Position numbers and translations under genes: made by a program. Below, piece by piece: positions 57,217 to 64,000 of a stretch of 64,000 bases of DNA. Numbering within the stretch: the first letter of the stretch is position 1; the number at the start of each line of letters is the position of its first letter. The DNA is from Fibrobacter sp. (GTDB taxonomy: Bacteria; Fibrobacterota; Fibrobacteria; Fibrobacterales; Fibrobacteraceae): NCBI GenBank assembly GCA_024398965.1, contig JAKSIF010000004.1, forward strand, positions 62,001-126,000. The letters run 5' to 3'. The notes under the pieces are model-generated. The model made no database searches. It was not told the origin of the DNA and saw only the letters and a list, made by a program, of their open reading frames with translations.

Positions 57217-59178
57217 CTATTTTTTCTTGTTCAAAAAACGCTTGGCCTCAGGCGTCTTCAGGAAACGCAGAGCCTCGGGATTCTTGGGACGCAAGGTACG
57301 GAGTTTCTGGTAAGACGCCGTAGCATCTTCATACATACCGAGTGCAGCTTCAATGGCACCACGATGTTCCCAGTATACCGGATCGTTTTCAATAGTCTTG
57401 CCAGAAACAAGCTTGATCGTTTCCAGGGCTTCAGTAAACTTACCCATGCGGTATTCACCCCAAGCCTTGGAGTCAAGGTATGCATCCGAGGGAGCCTTGG
57501 ACTTTTCCGTAGCCAAGGCCTGCAGCACCATCTGGTAGCCCTTTTCCACATCCTCAGCACTACGGTTCCTTTCAATCAAAGTATAGCCGTAATAGTTCAG
57601 CAACTCGGGGCGGTCCACCTTGTCTGCGCGAGAGGAATCCAACAAAAATTCAAACAAAGCGTAGGACTCGTCGCTCATCTCACAACGTTCCAGGATCATG
57701 GCCTTCTGGGACATGATATCGTAATTATCCGGTTCCAGGGAGAGGATTTCGTCAAAGTACTTCAAGGACTTCTTGCGGATTTCAAGAGCCTTCTTGTTCA
57801 CAGAAGTGTCTCCCTTGCCAGCTTCCACAATGTCCGTCGCTTCGGAATTCAACATACGGGCGTAAAAACTGCGGTACAGGACCTTATTCTGCTGAACCTC
57901 GACTTTCATCTTCTCCAAAGTGGCAGAATCAGCCACACCGGCCATAGGATTCCACTTGTCCCACACGGCAATAAGGGAGTCCAGCATCTTGTAGGCCTTG
58001 TCGTACATTTTCACCATGCCGTAACTCATCGCAAGCATGGCCTTATCCCCACCCATGGCTACGGAGTCCGCCTTTTCAGCATAGCGAACAACTTCCTTAT
58101 ACTGCTTTTCCTTGAAAGCGATATTTGCCAAGGCGTGGTAGGCGTTAGTCACATACACCCTGTTTTCCGCAGAACCAAGATGTTCCGCAGCATACGTCAA
58201 GTGAACCTTGGCGCTATCCAACTCCCCGTACAAATGCTCATAATGGCCCAGGAAATTTGCCAGCACCGCAGTACGAACTCCATCTTCGTAATACTTTTTC
58301 TTCAGCAAGGCAAATGCGCTATCACGGCTGGTCTCTGCCATGTTTGTCATCAACAGGACAACCATGGCTTCATCTTCGGAGGTTGTTCCAGACAAGGTAT
58401 CCACAATAGCCTTCACCTCGCCCATTCTCTTCTGGAATACCAGGCCTTGAACCATCTGGGTCAGCAGTTTCTTGTCGCCAGTGGCATCGTGAGCCTTTCC
58501 AAAAAGTTCAACAACTGCAGAATCCCGATGCAAATCCAAAAGCAGATTCAGCTGACGCTGGAAAAGGGACTGCATGTAGTTGACATGAGGCAGGAGCAAA
58601 TCGTAGATACGGACAAGTTCTTCTTCGTCGTGAATGGCTTCCAGAAACAGGCTGTAGTCATAAAGCAAGGGCATGTCCTGATAGCGGGCGGAATCCAGCG
58701 CTGCCTTGAAATACTTGCGACTGGAATCGGCGCGGCTTGCCTTCACATAGAGATGCGCAAGAATGGACAACTGGGATGCAGTAACCTTTCCTTCAAGCTT
58801 GTTGGCTCGTTCCGCATTTACAAGGGCAACAGAATCAGCGCCCTGGGCAGCAAGGATTTCAACCAGCTTGAACGCAAGGAATCTGTTATAAGGATCCGAT
58901 TCGGCAGCATGCTGCCAGAACACGTTTGCCAAGGTCTTTTCGCCACGAAGTTCCAAAAGGGAGGCCCTGATAAAGGACTCGTGGGCAGCATCGATATTCT
59001 GGGGAAGCCTAGCTTCTTCGACAGGTTGTTGCTTGCCCTGGGCGGCAACCGCAGCGGCAATGGCAGCAGAGTCAGCCGCAGTCAATACGGCGGCATCCTT
59101 CTTCGCAGGAGCAGAACTGCATGCACTCATCACAAGTGCAGCCAGCATCATCAGCGAAAAAAGAACAGCCTTCTTCAT
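57217..59178 (-). CDS. TPR-repeat lipoprotein
   Basis: 653 residues from ATG 59178; GGAG precedes it, whereas the longer reading from 59196 has none. Lipobox ALVMSAC (Cys 19). The rest is a long array of TPR-like helix pairs, for example NVFWQHAAESDPYNRFLAFKLVEIL, ILAHLYVKASRADSSRKYF, LGHYEHLYGELDSAKVHL, YHALANIAFKEKQYKEVV and LLNYYGYTLIERNRSAEDVEKGY, with the last one ending SYQKLRTLRPKNPEALRF. It is probably a scaffold at the inner face of the outer membrane. It lies between the PASTA protein and the LolB-like lipoprotein in one operon. Confidence 0.85.
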   Translation of the reverse strand: MKKAVLFSLMMLAALVMSACSSAPAKKDAAVLTAADSAAIAAAVAAQGKQQPVEEARLPQNIDAAHESFIRASLLELRGEKTLANVFWQHAAESDPYNRFLAFKLVEILAAQGADSVALVNAERANKLEGKVTASQLSILAHLYVKASRADSSRKYFKAALDSARYQDMPLLYDYSLFLEAIHDEEELVRIYDLLLPHVNYMQSLFQRQLNLLLDLHRDSAVVELFGKAHDATGDKKLLTQMVQGLVFQKRMGEVKAIVDTLSGTTSEDEAMVVLLMTNMAETSRDSAFALLKKKYYEDGVRTAVLANFLGHYEHLYGELDSAKVHLTYAAEHLGSAENRVYVTNAYHALANIAFKEKQYKEVVRYAEKADSVAMGGDKAMLAMSYGMVKMYDKAYKMLDSLIAVWDKWNPMAGVADSATLEKMKVEVQQNKVLYRSFYARMLNSEATDIVEAGKGDTSVNKKALEIRKKSLKYFDEILSLEPDNYDIMSQKAMILERCEMSDESYALFEFLLDSSRADKVDRPELLNYYGYTLIERNRSAEDVEKGYQMVLQALATEKSKAPSDAYLDSKAWGEYRMGKFTEALETIKLVSGKTIENDPVYWEHRGAIEAALGMYEDATASYQKLRTLRPKNPEALRFLKTPEAKRFLNKKK

Positions 59179-59185
59179 GGGAGAA

Positions 59186-59968
59186 TTACTCCACAATTAC
59201 AAAATTAATCTTGGAATCAGGAGGCAGATAATCGCCATGCTTGGGAGAGGTTTCGATCACAGCGCCAGGCACAGGATTTTCCATGTCCTCGGGAGCCTTG
59301 GCTCGCTTAATCTTGCCCACTACAAACCCAAGCTTTTCGAGCTTCGGGTAAACATCATCAATCTGGATTCCGGCAAAGTCCGGAAGCAGAGTCTTGCCTG
59401 TGGTTACGCCAGCGGAGATAACGACCTTCACCGTATCGCCCACGCGAACTTTTTCGCCGGCCATGGGGATGGTACGAATCACCACACCACGAGGAATACT
59501 CTGATGAGCGCCCTTCACGATTTCACCCTGCACAAGTCCTGCGCGGGTAAGAGAAATGCCGGCCTGTTTCTGGCTCTTTCCGCGAAGGTCGGGAATTTCC
59601 ACCTGGCGAAGGCCCAAGCTGCGAGTCAGTTTTACAGTGCGGCCCAATTTTGCCACACGCCCTGCAGCAGGCATCTGGACAAGAACCTTGCCAGAATCAA
59701 TAGTCGCATTGTAACGTCCTTCCTCAAGCCATTCGTACTTGAAACCAGCCTCGGTCAAGGCCTTCTCGGCATCTTCCTGAGACATTGCTTCCAGATTGGG
59801 GACCTTACCTGTTGCAGCGAAGGCGCCCGAAAAAATAGGCATCAGCACCTTATCAACGGCAACAGCCAAGATAACAACGAATACGACCCAAATGGCAAAA
59901 GCCTTTGGCACAGGAGATGTTTTTACCCAGCGGCCCAAAGACAAGAAGAAAGACTTTAATTTGTTCAT
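59186..59968 (-). CDS. Membrane-anchored protein with three PASTA domains
   Basis: 260 residues. One transmembrane helix (about 22-45, PKAFAIWVVFVVILAVAVDKV) and three PASTA domains in the periplasm (about 56-118, 122-188, 194-258), each ending in the typical 'VG..V...IS.G/VE' strand (VGDTVKVVISAG, DSKINFVIVE) and containing PGxVxxxxPxxGxxV-like turns. PASTA domains bind peptidoglycan or beta-lactams and usually sit on Ser/Thr kinases or PBPs. Here there is no kinase domain or neighbour. A cell-wall binding or divisome role is inferred. The stop lies 7 bp before the TPR lipoprotein gene. Confidence 0.88.
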   Translation of the reverse strand: MNKLKSFFLSLGRWVKTSPVPKAFAIWVVFVVILAVAVDKVLMPIFSGAFAATGKVPNLEAMSQEDAEKALTEAGFKYEWLEEGRYNATIDSGKVLVQMPAAGRVAKLGRTVKLTRSLGLRQVEIPDLRGKSQKQAGISLTRAGLVQGEIVKGAHQSIPRGVVIRTIPMAGEKVRVGDTVKVVISAGVTTGKTLLPDFAGIQIDDVYPKLEKLGFVVGKIKRAKAPEDMENPVPGAVIETSPKHGDYLPPDSKINFVIVE

Positions 59969-60003
59969 AATAAAATCGTTTATTCGCTTTTCAGCAAATC
60001 ACG

Positions 60004-60714
60004 TTAGCCCTTGGTGGCCTTTTCCTGCAGGACGTTCTCGTCGAAAATAACGATATCCTTACCAGTCATGGCAATGGCGTTGGCCTTTACCAACATAGAG
60101 CAAATGCGGCTAACGGTTTCGCGGGTAGTACCGGACATGTCAGCCAGCTGCTGCTGAGTGGGGCGGTTGTGAATCACGGTCACCATATTGCCGTTATCGG
60201 CGTGAATACGGACACCACGTTCTTCCATGAGGTTAAGGAGAGTACCTGCCACACGGCCGCTAACGGACATGGTGGACAAGGAACCAATCTGCTTATTGGC
60301 CTTACGCAAACGCTTGCTCAACTCAGAGAGCAAAGCCATGGAAATTTCAGGAGACTGGCGAATCAACTGGATAAAGGACTCGCGGCGGATGATCATCATC
60401 TGAGCATCGGTTACCGTACGAACGGAGGCGGACCTGGGTTCGCCGTCGATAAGGCTCATTTCGCCAAAGAAGTCGCCACGTTCCAAGAAGGAGAGGATGG
60501 TCTCGCGACCATCAACGCCCGTAATATAGACCTGGACGGAACCGGAAGCAATGAGATACAGGGCCTGCATCGAATCATCGCCTTCCAGCACCACAGTTTC
60601 ATCTCGGTTGAAGTCCTGGACAACAACTAAATCAGCCAGCAAAGCAAGCTGTTCTTCGTTCAATTCCGAAAAAAGTTCAACGCCCTTCAGAAGGCCAACT
60701 ACATTACTGTCCAT
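60004..60714 (-). CDS. Crp/Fnr-family transcription regulator
   Basis: 236 residues. A cyclic-nucleotide-binding beta-barrel (about 10-130) carries a phosphate-binding-cassette-like segment GDFFGEMSLIDGEPRSASVRT, close to the CRP 'GELALIxGTPRAATV', so a nucleotide ligand is possible. A long dimer helix follows, then a winged HTH (about 160-225) with recognition region TQQQLADMSGTTRETVSRICSML. No Cys cluster for Fe-S or heme is present, so it is more CRP- than FNR-like. It has a good AAGGGG Shine-Dalgarno. Its targets are unknown; the TGGAC-N5-GTCCA palindromes here are possible but unproven sites. Confidence 0.92.
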   Translation of the reverse strand: MDSNVVGLLKGVELFSELNEEQLALLADLVVVQDFNRDETVVLEGDDSMQALYLIASGSVQVYITGVDGRETILSFLERGDFFGEMSLIDGEPRSASVRTVTDAQMMIIRRESFIQLIRQSPEISMALLSELSKRLRKANKQIGSLSTMSVSGRVAGTLLNLMEERGVRIHADNGNMVTVIHNRPTQQQLADMSGTTRETVSRICSMLVKANAIAMTGKDIVIFDENVLQEKATKG

Positions 60715-60737
60715 AAAACTTCATTCCCCTTAGATGA

Positions 60738-62021
60738 TTAGTCCATGTCAACGATGATGCTCTGATCGCGCTTTGCACCGATAGAGATCATACCAATCTT
60801 TACGCCAACAAGTTCTGCCATGCGGTTCAGATACTTGCGAGCATTTTCCGGAAGGTCTTCCATCTTACGGCACTTGGTGGTGTCGCACTTCCAGCCCGGC
60901 ATTTCTTCGTAAACCGGCACGCAACGACCGACCTTGGACAGCTGGTTCGGGAACACTTCGATCTTTTCGCCATCGCATTCGTAGTGAGTGCAGATCTTGA
61001 TGGTGTCGAAAGTATCCAGAACGTCCAGCTTGGTAATTGCCAAGTGAGTGAGGCCGTTAACGATTGCAGCCTTGCGGACAACCGGAGCGTCGAACCAACC
61101 GCAGCGACGATTACGACCGGTGGTTGCACCGTATTCATTACCGATCTTACGGAGGGTGTCGCCCATTTCGTCGAGAAGTTCAGTGGGGAACGGACCGTTA
61201 CCAACGCGGGTGGTGTAAGCCTTCACAACGCCAACAACCTGGTCGATGGCGGTGGGGCCAATGCCTGCGCCGCAGCTTGCGTAGCCAGCCACAGTGTTGC
61301 TGGAGGTCACGTAGGGGTAAGTACCCTGGTCCACGTCAAGGATAGTTCCCTGAGCGCCTTCGAACACCAGCTTCTTGCCTTCCTTAACAGCCTGGAAAAG
61401 AAGGGCGCTAGTATCACGAACGAAAGGCTTGATCTTCTGGCCCAGTTCCAGGTAGTCCTTGATGACTTGTTCCGGATCGATTTCAGGAACATCGTACATC
61501 ACCTTGAATTCTTCGTTATGAACCTTGGCCATAGCTTCGACGCGGGGGCGCAGTTCACGTTCGTCCATGAGGTCGCCAACACGAACACCGATACGGTTCA
61601 CCTTGTCGCTGTAGCAGGGGCCAATGCCGCGGCCGGTAGTACCGATAGCAGCCTTGCCAGCCTTCTTTTCCTTGGCCTTGTCCAAAGCAGAATGGTACGG
61701 GAGCACAACCTGGGCATTGTCGGCAATGAACAGGTGACCTTCCGGATTGATTCCCTTAGTATGGAGATCGGCAATTTCAGCCAAAGTCTGAATCGGATCC
61801 AGCACAACGCCGTTACCGATAACACAAATCTTGTCGTCATGCATGATGCCGGACGGAATCAGGTGGAACACGAACTTCTTGTCACCTACTTCCACAGTGT
61901 GGCCAGCGTTTGCACCGCCCTGGAAACGCACAACGATATTTGCGTCCAGAGTCAAGAAGTCAACAACCTTGGCCTTACCTTCGTCACCCCACTGGGAGCC
62001 GATTACAACACGATTTGCCAT
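60738..62021 (-). CDS. purA: Adenylosuccinate synthetase
   Basis: 427 residues, normal length. It joins IMP and aspartate with GTP in AMP synthesis. Evidence: GSQWGDEGKAKVVDFLT (P-loop-like, first catalytic Asp), QGGANAGHTV, GTTGRGIGPCYSDKVNRIGVR, LVFEGAQGTILDVDQGTYPYVTSSN and TTGRNRRCGWFD, all intact. Upstream of ATG 62021 lies AAGGATAT as ribosome binding site. It is the first gene of the run purA, crp-type regulator, PASTA protein, TPR lipoprotein, LolB-like lipoprotein, separated from the regulator by 23 bp. Confidence 0.97.
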   Translation of the reverse strand: MANRVVIGSQWGDEGKAKVVDFLTLDANIVVRFQGGANAGHTVEVGDKKFVFHLIPSGIMHDDKICVIGNGVVLDPIQTLAEIADLHTKGINPEGHLFIADNAQVVLPYHSALDKAKEKKAGKAAIGTTGRGIGPCYSDKVNRIGVRVGDLMDERELRPRVEAMAKVHNEEFKVMYDVPEIDPEQVIKDYLELGQKIKPFVRDTSALLFQAVKEGKKLVFEGAQGTILDVDQGTYPYVTSSNTVAGYASCGAGIGPTAIDQVVGVVKAYTTRVGNGPFPTELLDEMGDTLRKIGNEYGATTGRNRRCGWFDAPVVRKAAIVNGLTHLAITKLDVLDTFDTIKICTHYECDGEKIEVFPNQLSKVGRCVPVYEEMPGWKCDTTKCRKMEDLPENARKYLNRMAELVGVKIGMISIGAKRDQSIIVDMD

Positions 62022-62260
62022 ATATCCTTCGTTTTTTTTGTGATCCAGCAGACGAAACTCTCTTGAGCAGACTGCAGATCGATTGATTGTTAAACAGGAA
62101 ATAAGCTACCCAGGGTGTTTCCCTGAGCCCTTTTTCGCCCCTAAAATAGAAATAGCGAAGAAAGATGAATGGCAACCAGCACCAGAAAAACCGCAAAAAA
62201 AGCGCATTCTTGCCATTCAAACATATTCATTCACCCCTAAAACGACAATGGAATTGGTCA

Positions 62261-62275
62261 TGGAAGGATTGTCCA
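62261..62275 (+). promoter_or_regulatory. Imperfect palindromic operator TGGAA-N5-GTCCA
   Basis: The right arm GTCCATA is identical to that at 304-322; the left arm has TGGAA in place of TGGAC. It is centred about 55 bp upstream of TATATT at 62321-62326. Confidence 0.45.
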
Positions 62276-62320
62276 TAAAAAAGGAAGTGCACAAGTGAAA
62301 AAAATAATGATACAATTGAT

Positions 62321-62326
62321 TATATT
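62321..62326 (+). promoter_or_regulatory. -10-like hexamer of the collagen-like gene
   Basis: TATATT, 24 bp before ATG 62351, with GGGATGA as a possible weak ribosome binding site in the short leader. Confidence 0.42.
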
Positions 62327-62350
62327 TAGGTTGTATAAAATGGGATGATT

Positions 62351-64000
62351 ATGAACAAAAAAAAGACGCTCTTTACAACTGCCGCCGCGGGCCTTGCTAC
62401 ATTGATCGCCTGCTCAGAACAGTCTAATACTGCCAACAATCAAGAAATTCTTGATGCGCTCAACAACAAACAAGCAATCACCTGTACTACAGCAAGCCTT
62501 GAAGACGAAAGTGGCATCAGCATCATCTGCGGAGGCGACACCATAGGTGTCGTGCTTAACGGCAAGCCTGGTAAAGACGGAAAAGATGGCAGCTCTTGCG
62601 TAATTCTACCCCTACCCGATCTTGATGCCCATAAGGTTGTGTGCGACGGAGACTCCGTCGGCGTTCTTTACAATGGCGAAAAGGGCGACCCCGGAGAGGA
62701 CGGCGTAAGATGTTCTGCTAAGGCCGTTACCGACGAAGAATCCGGAAAGAGCGGTTTCTCTATTCAGTGCGACGACGAAGACCCCGTTCTCGTATGGAAC
62801 GGAGCCGACGGCAAGGACGGCGTAAGATGTTCCGCTAAGGCCGTTACCGACGAAGAATCCGGAAAGAGCGGTTTCACTATTCAATGTGACGACGAAGACC
62901 CCGTCCTCGTATGGAACGGAGCCGACGGCAAGGATGGTATTAACGGCGTTGATGGTAAGGACGGTCAAGACGGTGCACCCGGTAAAGACGGCGAGCCCGG
63001 AAAGGACGGCGTAAGATGTTCCGCTAAGGCCGTTACCGACGAAGAATCCGGAAAGAGCGGTTTCACTATTCAATGTGACGACGAAGACCCCGTCCTCGTA
63101 TGGAACGGAACCGATGGCAAAGACGGTCAAGATGGTGCACCCGGTAAAGATGGCGAGCCCGGCAAAGATGGTCTTAACGGCGTTGACGGTAAAGATGGCG
63201 AGCCCGGTAAGGACGGAACCGCCTGCTACGTAACCGAAAGCCAAGACATCGAAGGATTTGACGTATTTTGCGGCGATGAAAAAGTCGGCACGCTAATGAA
63301 CGGCGAAAAGGGCGATAAAGGCGATACTGGTGAACAAGGTCCCCAAGGTGAGCAAGGCGAACAGGGCATCCCTGGAACAGGCTGCACAGCAACACCCATC
63401 TCTGACGAAGAATCTGGCAAGACCGGCGTTCAGGTAACATGTGGCGATTCCGATCCCGTTATCGTGTGGAACGGCGAAAAAGGTGATAAGGGTGAAACTG
63501 GTGAACAGGGGCCCCAAGGTGAGCAAGGCGAACAAGGTCCCCAAGGTGAGCAGGGTCCCCAGGGAGAACCCGGCAAGGATGGGCAAGACTACACTCCCTC
63601 CAGTTCTTCCGTAGAATCCAGCGACAGTGAAGAGTCTTCCTCAAGCACTGCAGAACTTTCCGAAGAATGCAGAATCATGCGCTCCACCCAGGATGATTTC
63701 ATTCCTCTAGAAAATGTATTCGGCTGCCTTCTTCCCAATGAAAAAGTAGCCTTCGTAGTACGTCACGCCGAACGAGACCCCGCATCCGGCACAGAGGTCG
63801 ACGTCAACGAAAACGGTCGTGCACAAGCCCGCTATCTCGGTCAAAAGCTTGCACCCCTTGGACTAGAAAATTTCTTCTACATGAACACCAACGTGTACCG
63901 TACCAGAGGAACAAATCTCTTCGTGTCTCGTGGTAAGGGAGAAACCCATGTGGATTCATTAACTCTATACAATTCCTCAAGTAGCACATTCCACCTGCAG
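62351..64000 (+). CDS. Collagen-like lipoprotein with C-terminal histidine-phosphatase domain, partial
   Basis: 550 codons are in the window and the gene continues past the right edge. Signal peptide with lipobox LIAC (Cys 21). Residues about 45-415 alternate Gly-X-Y stretches ([38 protein letters not shown]), which can form a collagen-type triple helix, with a small module repeated four times: C-S/T-A...TDEESGKSG...QC...DPVLVWNG, each with two Cys. A Ser-rich linker (about 416-435) follows. From about 455 the sequence [13 protein letters not shown]...[20 protein letters not shown] matches the start of the histidine phosphatase superfamily (catalytic RHxE). The rest of the domain, with its second His, lies outside the window. 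A surface enzyme on a triple-helix stalk is inferred. Confidence 0.85.
   Translation, partial: MNKKKTLFTTAAAGLATLIACSEQSNTANNQEILDALNNKQAITCTTASLEDESGISIICGGDTIGVVLNGKPGKDGKDGSSCVILPLPDLDAHKVVCDGDSVGVLYNGEKGDPGEDGVRCSAKAVTDEESGKSGFSIQCDDEDPVLVWNGADGKDGVRCSAKAVTDEESGKSGFTIQCDDEDPVLVWNGADGKDGINGVDGKDGQDGAPGKDGEPGKDGVRCSAKAVTDEESGKSGFTIQCDDEDPVLVWNGTDGKDGQDGAPGKDGEPGKDGLNGVDGKDGEPGKDGTACYVTESQDIEGFDVFCGDEKVGTLMNGEKGDKGDTGEQGPQGEQGEQGIPGTGCTATPISDEESGKTGVQVTCGDSDPVIVWNGEKGDKGETGEQGPQGEQGEQGPQGEQGPQGEPGKDGQDYTPSSSSVESSDSEESSSSTAELSEECRIMRSTQDDFIPLENVFGCLLPNEKVAFVVRHAERDPASGTEVDVNENGRAQARYLGQKLAPLGLENFFYMNTNVYRTRGTNLFVSRGKGETHVDSLTLYNSSSSTFHLQ
62702..63120 (+). repeat. Near-identical tandem DNA repeats within the collagen-like gene
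   Basis: A unit of about 117 bp starting GGCGTAAGATGTTC begins at 62702, 62819 and 63008. Units 1 and 2 are directly adjacent; unit 3 follows 72 bp of extra Gly-X-Y codons. Copies 2 and 3 are almost identical even at third codon positions, pointing to recent duplication or gene conversion. Confidence 0.85.

Larger units (their letters stand above)
62022..62350. promoter_or_regulatory. Divergent control region of purA and the collagen-like gene
   Basis: A 329-bp gene-free stretch. It holds a small hairpin in the purA leader (CAGGG-N5-CCCTG near 62112-62126), a 10-bp inverted repeat TGAATGGCAA...TTGCCATTCA (62166-62175 and 62210-62219), the palindrome at 62261-62275 and the TATATT hexamer at 62321-62326 of the collagen-like gene. 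I see no convincing gene or known riboswitch. Confidence 0.5.

Noticed and set aside
56434-59208. A 924-codon plus-strand open frame opposite the TPR and LolB-like lipoprotein genes
   Set aside because: The minus-strand genes have signal peptides, lipoboxes, TPRs and ribosome binding sites; the plus-strand frame has none and reflects codon bias.
62022-62150. A purine or other riboswitch in the purA leader
   Set aside because: Only a short CAGGG/CCCTG hairpin is seen; no conserved junction sequence of a known purine or PRPP riboswitch could be recognised.
62702-63120. CRISPR-like repeats at the right end
   Set aside because: The repeats are in frame, 117 bp long and encode a recurring protein module.

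Overview
The window looks like chromosomal DNA of a Fibrobacter species (phylum Fibrobacterota), an anaerobic plant-fibre degrader. The evidence is three genes of the TIGR02147/DUF4423 family, which is expanded in Fibrobacter, each paired with a serine/aspartate-rich lipoprotein; a T9SS-type C-terminal tail on a secreted protein; lipoproteins with Ser-rich linkers; and plant cell-wall enzymes (a GH30-type glycosidase, an expansin-like lipoprotein, a CE2-type esterase). I see no rRNA, tRNA, CRISPR array, insertion sequence or prophage.

Layout. 1-4.8 kb: start of a secreted GH30-type enzyme (minus) behind a palindrome-rich control region, a lipoprotein/TIGR02147 pair, and a divergent Fic-type gene whose catalytic His is Arg. 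4.8-6.5 kb: a protein with a histone-H1-like tail and glucokinase. 6.6-16.2 kb: a compact recC-recB-recD operon. 16.2-19.6 kb: a 429-bp gap holding three copies of one inverted repeat, a second TIGR02147/lipoprotein pair and a TrmB-like methyltransferase. 19.6-23.4 kb: a lipoprotein, the expansin, and two TPR/BatC-like proteins. 23.5-28.7 kb: a GT-C glycosyltransferase, an FAD oxidoreductase and GtrA (cell-surface glycan set), then M18 aminopeptidase. 28.9-30.7 kb: an MCE/MlaD-like protein and a TPR-like protein. 30.8-36.6 kb: a minus-strand operon ispA-dxs-SpoU methyltransferase-pyrF-unknown. 36.7-42.8 kb: a third TIGR02147/lipoprotein pair, a small lipoprotein, a membrane diguanylate cyclase whose ectodomain resembles the lipoprotein C-termini, the CE2 esterase, and a c-type cytochrome. 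42.8-56.4 kb: a long minus-strand run (inactive M6-like T9SS protein, SUMF1-like lipoprotein, NlpE-like lipoprotein, LytTR regulator, signal peptidase I, Ig-like lipoprotein, DnaQ-DinG fusion, helicase-associated protein). 56.4-62.0 kb: purA, Crp/Fnr regulator, PASTA protein, TPR lipoprotein, LolB-like lipoprotein. 62.3 kb to the end: a collagen-like lipoprotein fused to a histidine-phosphatase domain, cut by the window edge.

Themes. (1) The TIGR02147 genes overlap a carbohydrate-binding-like lipoprotein gene in all three cases, suggesting a regulator/surface-lipoprotein module. (2) A palindrome TGGAC-N5-GTCCA lies about 53-56 bp upstream of the -10-like hexamer of three unrelated surface-function genes: a candidate regulon. 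(3) Many genes have a TATATT/TATCTT/TACATT hexamer only 6-9 nt before ATG and no Shine-Dalgarno, which suggests leaderless mRNAs. (4) Two enzyme families, Fic and M6, appear as catalytically altered versions. All functional statements come from reading the sequence and family knowledge; no searches were run.
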